Counted from the first letter of the stretch, positions 8,114 to 17,398 are shown. The stretch: 64,000 nucleotides of DNA from Rubritalea tangerina (GCF_042683245.1 NZ_JBHUJB010000013.1:5257-69256); one strand, 5' to 3'. Made by a program: numbers and translations. The notes: generated by a model not told the origin, from the sequence alone.

Positions 8114-9403
8114 ATGTCATTTTCACAACTTCACGAGCGCATCAAAAAAGCCGTCCAAGATGCAGGATACCAAAAAGAAACTCCCATCCAAGAACGAGCA
8201 ATACCACGTGTCCTCAAAGGGGCTGACGTCATCGGCATCGCCCAAACTGGCACCGGGAAAACTGCCGCGTTCACTCTCCCTCTCCTCTCTCTACTCACTG
8301 AATCTACCGAAGCAAAAGAAGAACGCTGCACCCGCGTGCTCATCATTGCTCCTACACGTGAGCTGGTTTCCCAAATCCATGACAACGTTCGCACCTACGC
8401 GAAATATACCAACCTCCGCACCGCCGCAATCCACGGTGGTGTCCCTGACCGCGGTCAAATCGACAAGTTGCGCTCCGGTGTCGATATCGTCATCGCCACC
8501 CCCGGAAGATTGCTCGACCTCGTAGAACAAGGGCATGGCCGCTTCCAAAACATCCAAGCACTCGTCCTAGACGAAGCCGATCGCATGCTCGATATGGGCT
8601 TCATCCCCGACATCAGAACAATCTGCAAAACATTGCCTAAATCCCGCCAGACCTTGCTCTTCTCAGCAACGATGAATGGCCAAATTGAAGCCCTCACAAA
8701 AGAATTCCTCCACTCCCCCACCCTCGTCGAAGTCGACCGCCGAGCCAATCCAGCGGAAACGATCACCCAGTCAGTCTATCCAGTACACGAACACCAAAAG
8801 TTCGAATTGCTTGAGCACCTCCTTGAAAGCTCACACCACTTTTATGCCGTCATCGTCTTCGCCCGCACTAGAGATGGCGCAGAAGAACTCACAAAGGCCC
8901 TCAAGTTTGCCAATATTACTGCCGAAGCAATACACGGTGACAAAAAACAAGGCCAACGCCGACGTGCTCTCAAAGAATTTAAAGAAGGTAAAATCCGTGT
9001 GCTCGTCGCCACAGATGTCGCAGCTCGCGGCATCGATATCGACGGCGTCACTCACGTCATCAACTACGACTTCCCAGAGCATAGCGAAGACTACATCCAC
9101 CGCATTGGCCGGACTGGCCGCGCAGAAGCTCAAGGTGAAGCCATTACCTTCGTGACCCCAAAAAACTTCCCCGCTCTCAAAAAACTCGAAAAACTCATTC
9201 GCGTCACCCTTCCGCAAAAAAAGGCCGACGGCTTCACCTACGACGTAGACGCAGAACCAGAAGAACCTAAGCGCAAGCCTGCAAAAAAAGCAGCCAAGAA
9301 GTCGGCTCACGCCTCCCCCTCGAAGTTCTCACATAAAAACAAACCACAATCCCCCTCCGCCAATAAGCGAAAGAGACCGCAAAATAAACGCAAGCGCCGT
9401 TAG
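8114..9403 (+). CDS. rhlE: DEAD-box RNA helicase (RhlE type)
   Basis: 429 residues. It unwinds RNA using ATP, probably in ribosome assembly or RNA decay. Motifs in order: the Q-motif region TPIQERAIP, Walker A AQTGTGKT (43-50), PTREL, TPGR, DEAD (153-156), SAT, the ARGIDI region and HRIGRTGR. From about residue 385 the tail is rich in Lys/Arg/Pro/Ser, as in RhlE proteins where it binds RNA. It lies 45 bp after murI on the same strand. Assignment to RhlE rather than another DEAD subfamily rests on length and tail. Confidence 0.92.
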   Translation: MSFSQLHERIKKAVQDAGYQKETPIQERAIPRVLKGADVIGIAQTGTGKTAAFTLPLLSLLTESTEAKEERCTRVLIIAPTRELVSQIHDNVRTYAKYTNLRTAAIHGGVPDRGQIDKLRSGVDIVIATPGRLLDLVEQGHGRFQNIQALVLDEADRMLDMGFIPDIRTICKTLPKSRQTLLFSATMNGQIEALTKEFLHSPTLVEVDRRANPAETITQSVYPVHEHQKFELLEHLLESSHHFYAVIVFARTRDGAEELTKALKFANITAEAIHGDKKQGQRRRALKEFKEGKIRVLVATDVAARGIDIDGVTHVINYDFPEHSEDYIHRIGRTGRAEAQGEAITFVTPKNFPALKKLEKLIRVTLPQKKADGFTYDVDAEPEEPKRKPAKKAAKKSAHASPSKFSHKNKPQSPSANKRKRPQNKRKRR

Positions 9404-9407
9404 CCAA

Positions 9408-9992
9408 CTATTTTACGCGCACCCACACCTCATTGGTTCGGAACATCTGCGGGATCCAAGGTGGGTTGTAAAAGGCAAAGCTCGGCTCGCCAACCTCCTT
9501 CAACTTCTCCCCAGCCATCCACACGCGTAACTTCTCCAATGCATCCTTCCGCGCCTTCTCAGAATTAGACGACTTGAAGGAAGTCACAGCAAACTTCCCC
9601 CCTTTGACTTTACTCAAACTAATCGTGTTATCAGTAGGTTTGGGAATTCCCGCTTTGACCACGGCCTGAGGAATCACAAAGCTCATCTTTACCACCCCTG
9701 CTTGCTTCTGCATCGCCTGCTCCACCCCGTCAATTAACACCGGAGCGGTCATCGCGATCTTCTGCTGGCGGTCATTCTGCTGACCAATGTAACCAGCCAA
9801 TTTCCGGAAAGCTTGGTTGCGCTGGTTCTCGCTCGTCATCGTCGCTGTGACAATGTGTAACTCTCCATACTGACGAAGCTCAAACTTCCCGTCCTTTTTC
9901 AATGACTCATACGCTGGCTTCTCAATAGCAGATGCACTAACAAAAGTTGTGCCAATTACTGCCGCCGTCATTACTGTGGGTTTCCATTGCAT
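9408..9992 (-). CDS. SOUL-family haem-binding protein
   Basis: 194 residues with a signal peptide (MQWKPTVMTAAVIGTTF, cut near SASA). SOUL features are EKPAYESLKKDGKFELRQYG at the start of the mature protein, NQAFRKLAGYIG, KIAMTAPVL, and the C-terminal FYNPPWIPQMFRTNEVWV. Some members bind haem; the natural role in bacteria is unclear. ATG 9992 was preferred to the in-frame extension to 10130 because it starts the signal peptide and has a promoter just upstream. It is convergent with rhlE (4-bp gap) and divergent from the Gre-like gene. Confidence 0.85.
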   Translation of the reverse strand: MQWKPTVMTAAVIGTTFVSASAIEKPAYESLKKDGKFELRQYGELHIVTATMTSENQRNQAFRKLAGYIGQQNDRQQKIAMTAPVLIDGVEQAMQKQAGVVKMSFVIPQAVVKAGIPKPTDNTISLSKVKGGKFAVTSFKSSNSEKARKDALEKLRVWMAGEKLKEVGEPSFAFYNPPWIPQMFRTNEVWVRVK

Positions 9993-10000
9993 AACAACGC

Positions 10001-10028
10001 ATACTAACACGAGTTTCTCACCATGCAA
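10001..10028 (-). promoter_or_regulatory. SOUL gene promoter, leaderless type
   Basis: Leftward TTGCAT (10023-10028), 16-bp spacer, TAGTAT (10001-10006). The -10 box ends 8 nt before the ATG. Confidence 0.4.
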
Positions 10029-10046
10029 ATCACATGCCGCAAAGTA

Positions 10047-10076
10047 TTGACCAACACTCCTCCCATTTTCTAATCT
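10047..10076 (+). promoter_or_regulatory. Promoter of the Gre-like gene
   Basis: TTGACC (10047-10052), 18-bp spacer, TAATCT (10071-10076), 13 nt before the ATG at 10090. Confidence 0.4.
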
Positions 10077-10089
10077 CACCCCCCCAGCT

Positions 10090-10566
10090 ATGAGCGACAA
10101 TAAATCCGATCTCATCCAACAAGTTATCACCTCCCTTGAAGCCGACCTCGACGTGTTGCGTAAGGCTGCTCAAGAAACGCACAGCAATTCGACGGATGAA
10201 CAAAGTAAGGCTGAAGGTAAATATGATACCCGTGGCCTCGAAGCCTCCTACCTCGCCGAAGCTCAAGCTGGAAAAGTTCTCCAGCTCGAAGATCATTTAA
10301 GAAAGCTCAAACAACTCGACGGCAACGATTACGATGATAGCGCCCCCATTGCCTCAGGCTCCATGGTCATTCTCAGCTCCTCAGACGACGACTACGGATA
10401 CATGCTCCTTCCCGCAGGCGGAGGAATGACACTGCTATCACAAGGTCTAGAATTCACCGTCGTCACTCCAGACTCACCAATCGGCTCCCTCATTTTGGGA
10501 AAACATGTGGGCAATACCATCGATCACCCACAGTATGGCAACACCTTTATTTCTGACCTTTGGTAA
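10090..10566 (+). CDS. GreA/GreB-family transcription elongation factor-like protein
   Basis: 158 residues. An N-terminal helical hairpin (about 1-75, with KYDTRGLEASYLAEAQ) is followed by a compact C-terminal domain (about 85-158, containing GSMVILSSSDDDYGYMLLPAGG and TPDSPIGSLILGK). The second part matches the GreA/B C-terminal fold that binds RNA polymerase. The hairpin tip does not show the exact acidic pair of GreA (DxxE order altered), so transcript-cleavage activity is unsure. Such short Gre relatives are often misannotated in databases. The last 20 bp overlap the convergent AsmA-like gene. Confidence 0.72.
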   Translation: MSDNKSDLIQQVITSLEADLDVLRKAAQETHSNSTDEQSKAEGKYDTRGLEASYLAEAQAGKVLQLEDHLRKLKQLDGNDYDDSAPIASGSMVILSSSDDDYGYMLLPAGGGMTLLSQGLEFTVVTPDSPIGSLILGKHVGNTIDHPQYGNTFISDLW

Positions 10567-12052
10567 ACGCACGCTGATCCTCAGCACGCTCACTTTTGAT
10601 GAATTGCTTTAAGCGGGATACTGACTCCCAAAGCGGCTGCCAATCCGTCTTGTTTTCTAACTTTATCACGGGGTCTAACAAACCTCCATCTACTAACAGA
10701 TCACAGTAGTACATATCATTTGTATCAAGCGGTTGCATCACCCCTCCACGCAACCCAACAAAAAAATTACTCCCATTTGCCAAGCGATTAATCCACCCCC
10801 GCTTTTCTGGTGAAGTCACGACCCGCAACACCCCATATCCAGCACCATTAGCCTCAACGACCCCATTCCCCATCACAGATATTGCGTCACCACGCAACTC
10901 AATCTGTGGTGTGTACAATCTCCCCCTGCCAAAATACGAGCGTAATGCACAGCTTTCAAAATGAGCCATTGTACCTCGATGCCCTTCCTTAACATGTATG
11001 CCACTTGCTAAAATTTCCGCAGCCCCTCGCCATGACATCGGCTGACTGACGATACCTCCCAGACGCATCCTCCCCACTATCTTGTCTGAACCAATATCCA
11101 CCTCTAAGTTCAAATGGGTCAATATCTCCTCAACCTCCTGCTCAGGAATGACCATGTCTACCAAAAAGGCAATGCCTCCTGATGAACGCCCTAGATAAAA
11201 AGTCGGTAAGACAGAAAGCCCAAAAAAATCCACCTCCGTCTCCTTGATGCTCAGAAGTCCCCCCCGTTTACTCATTCTAAAACTCCCTTCCTCCACTAAC
11301 GCATACCCCAATACAGATAAACCTCCCCATGCAACCTCTCCTGTTAGATCAGCCCCTCCTACTGGTAAATTCGCATCGAAATCCGTAAGAGAAACAAGAC
11401 TCCCCCCCCTACCTTTAACTGAGATTTGAGCGTCCTCGATTACTAACCATGACTCATAATCATCCCCAGGTGCATGATTCCCTATCGGCACATCTCCTAT
11501 GCCAGGGCGTACCTCTATCTTTTTATTCACCACTAGCCCGCTCTTGATCTCGCCCTCTACATGACCACTCTCTTGACCTTCTCCATCGATCGACTCATTT
11601 TGAACAATCGCTGGGGCGGCTGCTCTATCAGTCTGAGCTATCACCGCTGGCTGCCTCCCATACTCCTGCAAGCGCTCTAACAACCACATATCTGTCACTA
11701 GTAGCTCTGGCTTGCGAATTGTCACCCGGGAAATCCGCTTCTCACCTTCCCACAATAATCCATAATTTGGCAAAATCTCAATGTGTCCAACATTCAGCCC
11801 CCCCTCACCAAGTTCACAACTTAATTGGTAAATATGAAGCCTCCCATCAAACCCATAGGTAATGGTGCCCACCTTCCACTTTTCACCAGTACGTCGCTCC
11901 AACTGCCGGGCAACTTCATTCTTTGACCACGCACTATTCAGAACAATGTTCCCTACGGTGAAAATACCAAACACCGGTACACATACCCAATAAAAGAGGC
12001 GACGCCATAGACGTCGCCTCTTCAAAAGTACCTTGAGTAATGATACGCTCAC
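10547..12052 (-). CDS. AsmA-like membrane-anchored protein
   Basis: 501 residues. A basic N-terminus (KRRRLWRR) precedes one membrane helix (about 20-40), then a long beta-rich periplasmic part. The pattern after the helix (ARQLERRTGEKWKVGTITYG, then repeated strands ending in VTIRKPEL) resembles AsmA/DUF748 proteins, which bridge or service the envelope. An acidic linker lies near 140-175. The start is GTG at 12052, 9 bp after the upstream gene stop, so the two form an operon. The function is not known; the family call rests on architecture. Confidence 0.55.
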   Translation of the reverse strand: MSVSLLKVLLKRRRLWRRLFYWVCVPVFGIFTVGNIVLNSAWSKNEVARQLERRTGEKWKVGTITYGFDGRLHIYQLSCELGEGGLNVGHIEILPNYGLLWEGEKRISRVTIRKPELLVTDMWLLERLQEYGRQPAVIAQTDRAAAPAIVQNESIDGEGQESGHVEGEIKSGLVVNKKIEVRPGIGDVPIGNHAPGDDYESWLVIEDAQISVKGRGGSLVSLTDFDANLPVGGADLTGEVAWGGLSVLGYALVEEGSFRMSKRGGLLSIKETEVDFFGLSVLPTFYLGRSSGGIAFLVDMVIPEQEVEEILTHLNLEVDIGSDKIVGRMRLGGIVSQPMSWRGAAEILASGIHVKEGHRGTMAHFESCALRSYFGRGRLYTPQIELRGDAISVMGNGVVEANGAGYGVLRVVTSPEKRGWINRLANGSNFFVGLRGGVMQPLDTNDMYYCDLLVDGGLLDPVIKLENKTDWQPLWESVSRLKQFIKSERAEDQRAFTKGQK

Positions 12053-12061
12053 TCGTACAAA

Positions 12062-12772
12062 TCACTTCGACTTAATCGCTGGGAAACGTATCACCAAACT
12101 CTGGTCAAATAGTGGTTTTCCCTTCGCTGTAATCTCCTGCAATCGATATACCAATATCGCATACTTCCCATCCGTCGTCGTCCCCAGTGCCAAGTTCTCC
12201 TTCATCTTAGTGAGAGAATTCTCAGATTGATAACGCCATTCTTTTCCTTTCCATGCACCTAACAAACTACGCTCTGGAGCATCAATGTCAGCAATCGCTA
12301 TCATCTCACCATTGGTCGATGTAAATACATTCTTCTCCGGATCATAACGAAGCAACGAAATAGAAGCCGCTGGCCCAGTCGCATTGATCTTCCACTGACC
12401 ATTACCAACCTCCTCTAACAGGAGAGAGGTGTCCGCTAACTTCTTAGCTTCCCTACTATCCCAAAGCTTCGCATACTTGTCGTACTCTTCCTGACTCATG
12501 CCAAGCTTCTCATCGTACAAAGGCAATGGGCTTCCCGCTGTCTTCTTTGAATGCTCGTCAAACCATTCAGGATCTTTCTGAGCTGCTTCACTCAGTTTCT
12601 GGACAAAACCCTCGAACTCTTTTGGGGGAATAATCGCTATGATCTGAGCTTTCACTGGCTTATCTTTCTCAAAAGCTTTTGCGAAATATTCGGGCACCTC
12701 CGCAGCAACCGCCGTCAGTTGCAGTGACATTACCGCAAGACAACTTACCAACCATGTGAATCTCTTTTTCAT
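12062..12772 (-). CDS. Secreted protein of unknown function
   Basis: 236 residues with a clear signal peptide (MKKRFTWLVSCLAVMSLQL, cut after AVAA). The mature part is hydrophilic, with a Lys/Glu-rich helical first half (residues about 25-125) and a beta-rich second half ending VIRFPAIKSK. No known family was recognised. It is first in a two-gene operon with the AsmA-like gene (9-bp gap), so both probably act in the periplasm. Confidence 0.7.
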   Translation of the reverse strand: MKKRFTWLVSCLAVMSLQLTAVAAEVPEYFAKAFEKDKPVKAQIIAIIPPKEFEGFVQKLSEAAQKDPEWFDEHSKKTAGSPLPLYDEKLGMSQEEYDKYAKLWDSREAKKLADTSLLLEEVGNGQWKINATGPAASISLLRYDPEKNVFTSTNGEMIAIADIDAPERSLLGAWKGKEWRYQSENSLTKMKENLALGTTTDGKYAILVYRLQEITAKGKPLFDQSLVIRFPAIKSK

Positions 12773-12846
12773 AATACTTGCGTCCTAGGGACTATAGAAC
12801 TTCACCAGAAAGGTATCTACCTACAGCGCATTGACAAGAGCCAATC

Positions 12847-13845
12847 TCACTTCATCCACCCAATTTGCAACAACTCTGTTAGGTGCACGCAGCGTGGCGA
12901 CAATGCCCCCTCAGGATAACTCAAACTCAAAATCACTGGCACCTTACGCTTACTGTTTACGCTTCTTCTCCCACCACCTGATACCACATTCACCAATTGA
13001 GCATCCAAGGCAGAACCAATCTCCGTATACGCCCACAAGTAATCGTCACTACCTGGAAGTGTGACTTTGAAACACCGATACTTGTTGTACTCCGAAAACT
13101 CAAAGCCGTGGAAACCATCCAATTGGGCAGCTTGCACAAACGCCCGGAAGGTATGCGGCTTGGTACTCCGCTCATCCGTGAACGCGCCCCAGTCCGATGG
13201 TTGATAAATCACATCAGTCTCCCAATCCACTAGCGCTGAACCATCATCCGAGCTCTCCACATAAATATAGGATAAGGCTTCAGCCTCACCTTCGCGCACT
13301 TTCACCCGCCACATCACCCCTTCTTTCCCCATAACCGGTGACTCGATAACTTGTCCACTCAGACTTTCTGGCTGCATGGGGTACTTTGAGTAATACGCCT
13401 CCATCAATGGGAGCACGCGCGCGGCATCCCTCACATAGAGAGCTTTCTCAGCAACAGTACTCGCGGCTAAGTAGGATTGAATCACCTCCAGACGTAATGC
13501 TTGCTTTTCAGCATAGCTCATAGCTTCTTTCTCACGTGGTGCAGCCACACTCATCTCAGCCTGCTGCGATAATAACACAATCGCCCAAACACCAGCAACG
13601 GTCACGACTCCAACCAAAACATACAAACTAAGAAGAAACCACCTACTCGGTTTGCCCCCCTTTTTATCCCAGGCCTCTTCCACCAGCTCTTGCACATCTT
13701 GCACTTCCTCCTTCAAGCTCAGCGACGCTATTCCTCCCAACGTATCAGACTCCTCAGAACGCACCGTCTTAGACAACAGCACCGGAGCCTTTTTAGACTC
13801 AAGCTTATGCACCTTATTGCCCTCCTGTGGGTCCGAATCAGCCAT
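12847..13845 (-). CDS. Single-pass membrane protein, paralogue of the 35780-36871 gene
   Basis: 332 residues. An acidic cytosolic N-terminus (about 1-67) leads into one membrane helix (about 69-91). The periplasmic part has a helical segment with VRDAARVLPLMEAYY, then a beta domain with ALVDWETDVIYQPSDW and TFRAFVQAA. The same order (helix, VRK or RDA segment, LDWE...YSxxSW, then SFRLYV) occurs in the protein at 35780-36871, so they are paralogues, but this one lacks the zinc ribbon. No function is known. Confidence 0.65.
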   Translation of the reverse strand: MADSDPQEGNKVHKLESKKAPVLLSKTVRSEESDTLGGIASLSLKEEVQDVQELVEEAWDKKGGKPSRWFLLSLYVLVGVVTVAGVWAIVLLSQQAEMSVAAPREKEAMSYAEKQALRLEVIQSYLAASTVAEKALYVRDAARVLPLMEAYYSKYPMQPESLSGQVIESPVMGKEGVMWRVKVREGEAEALSYIYVESSDDGSALVDWETDVIYQPSDWGAFTDERSTKPHTFRAFVQAAQLDGFHGFEFSEYNKYRCFKVTLPGSDDYLWAYTEIGSALDAQLVNVVSGGGRRSVNSKRKVPVILSLSYPEGALSPRCVHLTELLQIGWMK

Positions 13846-13982
13846 CGATGAAACAACTACTGCAGCTCTAGACTTCTGGCTAGCATCGATTTTACCTGCC
13901 TCAGAATTTCTCCACCCCTAAGCCTCCTCACAATCTCCCCCCCGCTCCTCAGATCACCATAGACGCAACAAAGAATTCTGCT

Positions 13983-15119
13983 ATGAATGCTAGCGTGATC
14001 GAGGCAACACCACCAAGGGTAATCATAACCACCGCTGGCTTTGGCGAGGGACACAATAGTGCTGCCAACCATCTCGCAGTGGCCCTCGAACCAAAAGCGG
14101 AAGTCGAAATCGTTGACCCCTGTGATATCGGGGCCCCCTGGGTGAACCACCAATTGCGTAACTTCTATCGCTTCATCACTACCTACGCACCAAAAACGTG
14201 GTCTCGTATCTACAAATCCACTGACCGCCACGACTTTTCTAAAGAGCGCCTCCCCCTCATGCGTCGCCCAGAAAATGCCCTCCATGAAGCCATTCTTAGC
14301 TTCGAACCAGACGCCATTATCAGCACCTACCCACTCTACCCCTACTTTCTCGAGCGCTCATTTCAGCGCGGAGCAAGGCGCGTTCCCGTCTTCACCATCA
14401 TCACCGACTCGATCGAAATCAACTCCTCATGGACGAAAGCCCCAACCGATTTCTGGTGCGTCACCGACAATTTGACGCGTGACAAACTCATCGCACAAAA
14501 CCTAGACCCCCAAAAAATTATCGTCACCGGCTTTGCAGTCCATCCACGATTTCAAAACCTCCCACGCATCACCCCAGATGACTCAGGTTCACCATTCAAA
14601 GTGCTCTACTTCCCAACCTCTAAGAAACCCACTGTCCGTCGCTTCATGCGCGCCATCCTCAACGCCTGCCCAGATGGCCGCACCGAAGTCACTGTTGTCC
14701 TCGGACGCAATGTCCGAAAGCTCTATGACCGAGCTAGAGAAATCCAACTCGAGTTTCCTGGGAGAGTGCAAATCAAAGGCTGGACTAGGCGCGTCCCAGA
14801 GCTTCTCTGCAACCACCACCTTATCGTAGGCAAAGCTGGCGGAGCTACAGTCCATGAAGCAATCGCCGCTCAAACCCCCATGCTCATCCACCACCTTGTC
14901 CCCGGCCAAGAAGAGGGCAACCTTGCCCTCCTTCAAGAAATCGGTGCAGGCCAACTCACCGAAAACTCAAAACAAGTACGCCATGCTATTCAGCATATGA
15001 TGAGCGATGACCTCAAATCTTGGAGAGTCATGAAACAAAACCTCTTGTCCAAGGCGCTTCCCTGTGGAGCAAACGCCGCCGCAAACTTTATCCTCAACCA
15101 TCTCGCTAAGTCCCAATAA
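13983..15119 (+). CDS. MGDG synthase-like glycosyltransferase (GT28 type)
   Basis: 378 residues. The N-terminal TTAGFGEGHNSAANHLAVAL is the glycine-rich acceptor loop of monogalactosyl/glucosyl-diacylglycerol synthases. The C-terminal half has the nucleotide-sugar site: VVLGRNVRKL, then KAGGATVHEAIA and HHLVPGQEEGN, as in MurG and MGDG synthases. It probably glycosylates diacylglycerol at the inner membrane. The sugar and lipid are not readable from sequence. It is followed after 5 bp by the HAD gene. Confidence 0.82.
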   Translation: MNASVIEATPPRVIITTAGFGEGHNSAANHLAVALEPKAEVEIVDPCDIGAPWVNHQLRNFYRFITTYAPKTWSRIYKSTDRHDFSKERLPLMRRPENALHEAILSFEPDAIISTYPLYPYFLERSFQRGARRVPVFTIITDSIEINSSWTKAPTDFWCVTDNLTRDKLIAQNLDPQKIIVTGFAVHPRFQNLPRITPDDSGSPFKVLYFPTSKKPTVRRFMRAILNACPDGRTEVTVVLGRNVRKLYDRAREIQLEFPGRVQIKGWTRRVPELLCNHHLIVGKAGGATVHEAIAAQTPMLIHHLVPGQEEGNLALLQEIGAGQLTENSKQVRHAIQHMMSDDLKSWRVMKQNLLSKALPCGANAAANFILNHLAKSQ

Positions 15120-15124
15120 TCTCA

Positions 15125-15709
15125 ATGAAAACCTACCTCTTTGACATCGGTAATGTCCTGCTCGCATTTGACTTTTCCCCAGCCCTCAATGCCCTAATGG
15201 GCTCCAATCCCGCCCCCAATGCCATCCAGGACATCATCGCCCGTAAAGATGCGTTCGAGGCCGGCCAGATTCCTGTAGAAAACTACATTGCTTGGGCCTC
15301 AGAATTGCTCGATTTCGGTGGAGACCCCGATGCCTTCAAGCACGCGTGGCGGCATATTTTCACCCCAATTGAAGGAACGTGGAAACTAGCCGAGCAACTC
15401 AAAGCCGAAGGCCACCGCCTAATCCTCTACTCCAATACGAACGCCATCCATGCTTCCCATTGCCTGGATACCTATGATGTCTTCAAGCACTTCGACCACG
15501 CAGTCTTCTCCCATGAAATCGGAGCAATCAAGCCACATGATGACTTTTTCACCCGTTCGTTTGACCAATTTGCTATTCTCCCCGAACAAACCTACTATAT
15601 CGATGACTTAGCTGAAAATGTAGCCGCAGGCCGTGCTCACGGCCTCAACGCTCACCAATATTCAGCCTCCAACCACCAAGCTCTCCTCGATTGGATTGCC
15701 ACTCACTAG
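15125..15709 (+). CDS. HAD-superfamily phosphatase (YihX-like)
   Basis: 194 residues. Motif I is FDIGNVLLAFDF (Asp7 nucleophile); the second position of DxD is Gly, as in YihX-type sugar-phosphate phosphatases. Motif II Thr/Ser is in LILYSNTN, and the late motif is YYIDDLAENVAAGRAHG. The helical cap lies between motifs I and II. YihX acts on alpha-glucose-1-phosphate; the substrate here is not known. It lies 5 bp after the glycosyltransferase gene, so they are likely co-transcribed. An 11-bp tandem repeat begins 3 bp past its stop. Confidence 0.85.
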   Translation: MKTYLFDIGNVLLAFDFSPALNALMGSNPAPNAIQDIIARKDAFEAGQIPVENYIAWASELLDFGGDPDAFKHAWRHIFTPIEGTWKLAEQLKAEGHRLILYSNTNAIHASHCLDTYDVFKHFDHAVFSHEIGAIKPHDDFFTRSFDQFAILPEQTYYIDDLAENVAAGRAHGLNAHQYSASNHQALLDWIATH

Positions 15710-15712
15710 ACA

Positions 15713-15763
15713 CACACCCGCAACACACCCGCAACACACCCGCAACACACCCGCAACACACCC
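15713..15763. repeat. 11-bp tandem repeat, about 4.6 copies
   Basis: Four exact copies of CACACCCGCAA (15713-15756) and a partial fifth (15757-15763). They fill the gap between the HAD stop and the C39-like protease ATG at 15769. The unit is about one helical turn and not a multiple of three. Confidence 0.95.
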
Positions 15764-15768
15764 ACCCA

Positions 15769-17148
15769 ATGCCACACATAAAATCCTCAAGCTTTCTTTG
15801 CCTATCCCTCCCACTTCTTTCCATCGCCCAAGCCGCTGAAAAACATGATCTCACCCAGAGCCTCATGAACGACTCTCTCTGGGAAACGAAGATCAGCGAT
15901 TTCCAAGCATCCCATAAACCCTTCCAATTCAAGTGGATGAGTGCGAGTAAATCCCGACTCCGCTCAATTGGGAAAAATACCCAAACCTTTGGTAAAGCCT
16001 CCGGCGAACTCCTAGTTACCTCCGATAATGATGGCAATGTGAATGGGGTCTCTATCTCCTTCTACAACCGTGGTGATAATGGCCCGATGAGCCCCGCTCA
16101 GTTCGATGCACTCTACAAAAACCTTGCCGAAACCATTACCTCAACCACCGGCAGCCGAGCTGAAGACAAGTCTGGCCGTGGTACCGTCGTGCTCACTAAA
16201 ACATTCTGGCGCTACAAAGACTCAGCCTTCCAATTAGAAAAATCCTTCACCCGTTCTACAAAAACACCCGAATTCATCCGACTTCGAGTCGCTTCACTCA
16301 GTAAAGCCCGTGAAGGGTCTAAAACAGCCAGACGCTCCAGCCTCAAGGCGAACGTGACACGCGATAAAAATGGCGACACCTTCATTCACAACGTCCCAAT
16401 GGTAGACCAAGGGCGTAAAGGATACTGCGTCTGCGCTTCAGCTGCCCGCATCTACCAATACTACGGCCGCCAAACCGACCAACACGAAATTGCCCAACTG
16501 GCCAACTCCACAGCCGATAGCGGCACCGCCATCAATGAAATGGTCGCTTCACTGAAAAAAGTCACAGGAAAGCTCAACTCGCGCATCGTCGTCCTCTACG
16601 AATACCCCAAAGGCATCTCTGACCTCCCTACAGATGCGGAATACAAATCAGGACGCGCCCGCAGCAGCGACGTCGACAAAGTCCTTCGCGGATTCGATGA
16701 AATGAAGCAAGACGTCAATGACTACCAAAGGCTCGCAAAAAAGAAAAAAGGTAAAAGCGTCCTCGGCGGATCTAGCTACGCACGCATCGACCGCAAAGCC
16801 CCATGGAGCTTCGCACAAATGGAAAGATTCCGCGCCCAATGTGACCCCAAAATCTACCGCGAAGTCATGATGGATAAATCCAGTTACAAACGCTTCTACA
16901 GCAAAGTCAAAGAATACATCGACCAAGGTATCCCTCTCGCTTGGACCCTCAAACTTGGCATGTTCCCAGAACCTGGAATACCCCAAGCAGGTGGTGGCCA
17001 CATGCGCCTCATCATCGGCTACAACACCAAAGATAACGCCATTATCTATTCCGACTCTTGGGGTGCCGGTCATGAGAAAAAATACATGGATGCTGGAGCC
17101 GCATTCTGCATGACCTCCTGCCTCCTCGCCATGCCACCCACACGCTAA
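15769..17148 (+). CDS. Secreted C39-like cysteine peptidase
   Basis: 459 residues with a signal peptide (MPHIKSSSFLCLSLPLLSIA, cut near AQAAE). The N-terminal half (to about 200) is of unknown type. The C-terminal half is a papain-like C39_2 domain: VPMVDQGRKGYCVCASAARI with probable catalytic Cys220, GGHMRLIIGY with His411, and YSDSWG for the third residue. A reading frame open through the upstream repeat would add 26 Thr/His/Pro-rich residues, but ATG 15769 begins the signal peptide and is preferred. The substrate is unknown. Confidence 0.8.
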   Translation: MPHIKSSSFLCLSLPLLSIAQAAEKHDLTQSLMNDSLWETKISDFQASHKPFQFKWMSASKSRLRSIGKNTQTFGKASGELLVTSDNDGNVNGVSISFYNRGDNGPMSPAQFDALYKNLAETITSTTGSRAEDKSGRGTVVLTKTFWRYKDSAFQLEKSFTRSTKTPEFIRLRVASLSKAREGSKTARRSSLKANVTRDKNGDTFIHNVPMVDQGRKGYCVCASAARIYQYYGRQTDQHEIAQLANSTADSGTAINEMVASLKKVTGKLNSRIVVLYEYPKGISDLPTDAEYKSGRARSSDVDKVLRGFDEMKQDVNDYQRLAKKKKGKSVLGGSSYARIDRKAPWSFAQMERFRAQCDPKIYREVMMDKSSYKRFYSKVKEYIDQGIPLAWTLKLGMFPEPGIPQAGGGHMRLIIGYNTKDNAIIYSDSWGAGHEKKYMDAGAAFCMTSCLLAMPPTR

Positions 17149-17179
17149 ACATGCATACATCTGCATAGCCCCATACTCC

Positions 17180-17216
17180 AGCCACCAGTCCGCACCTTAG
17201 CTCTGGTGGCTTTTTC
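17180..17216 (+). terminator. Terminator after the C39-like gene
   Basis: AGCCACCAG (17180-17188) pairs with CTGGTGGCT (17203-17211), followed by T residues. The remaining about 180 bp up to kbl hold no feature that I can support. Confidence 0.85.
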
Positions 17217-17398
17217 ATTTCTGTGGTCCCCTCCGCGTACCAGCTGTGCACGTCAGCAATACAGATCACAAAAAAATCGGTGTCGCCCTGTGCCAATTTC
17301 ACAGACAAAAGAAAGAAAGCCAGCACATGGCATATTCTGACTAGGCAGGACAGCTTTTGCCCAGTACACCTAGCCCAAGAACTCACCCTAACTTTTTC

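Noticed and set aside
10030..10296. Leftward reading frame over the Gre-like gene
   Set aside because: It is antisense to a gene with a recognisable fold and a promoter; no protein family seen.
15713..15763. Possible CRISPR array
   Set aside because: The repeat unit is only 11 bp, tandem without spacers, and no cas genes are near.
15691..15768. N-terminal extension of the C39-like protease through the tandem repeat
   Set aside because: It would add a Thr/His/Pro-rich stretch before a clear signal peptide; ATG 15769 is the natural start.
17217..17398. Glycine riboswitch before kbl
   Set aside because: No tandem aptamer pattern or conserved core could be recognised in this gap.
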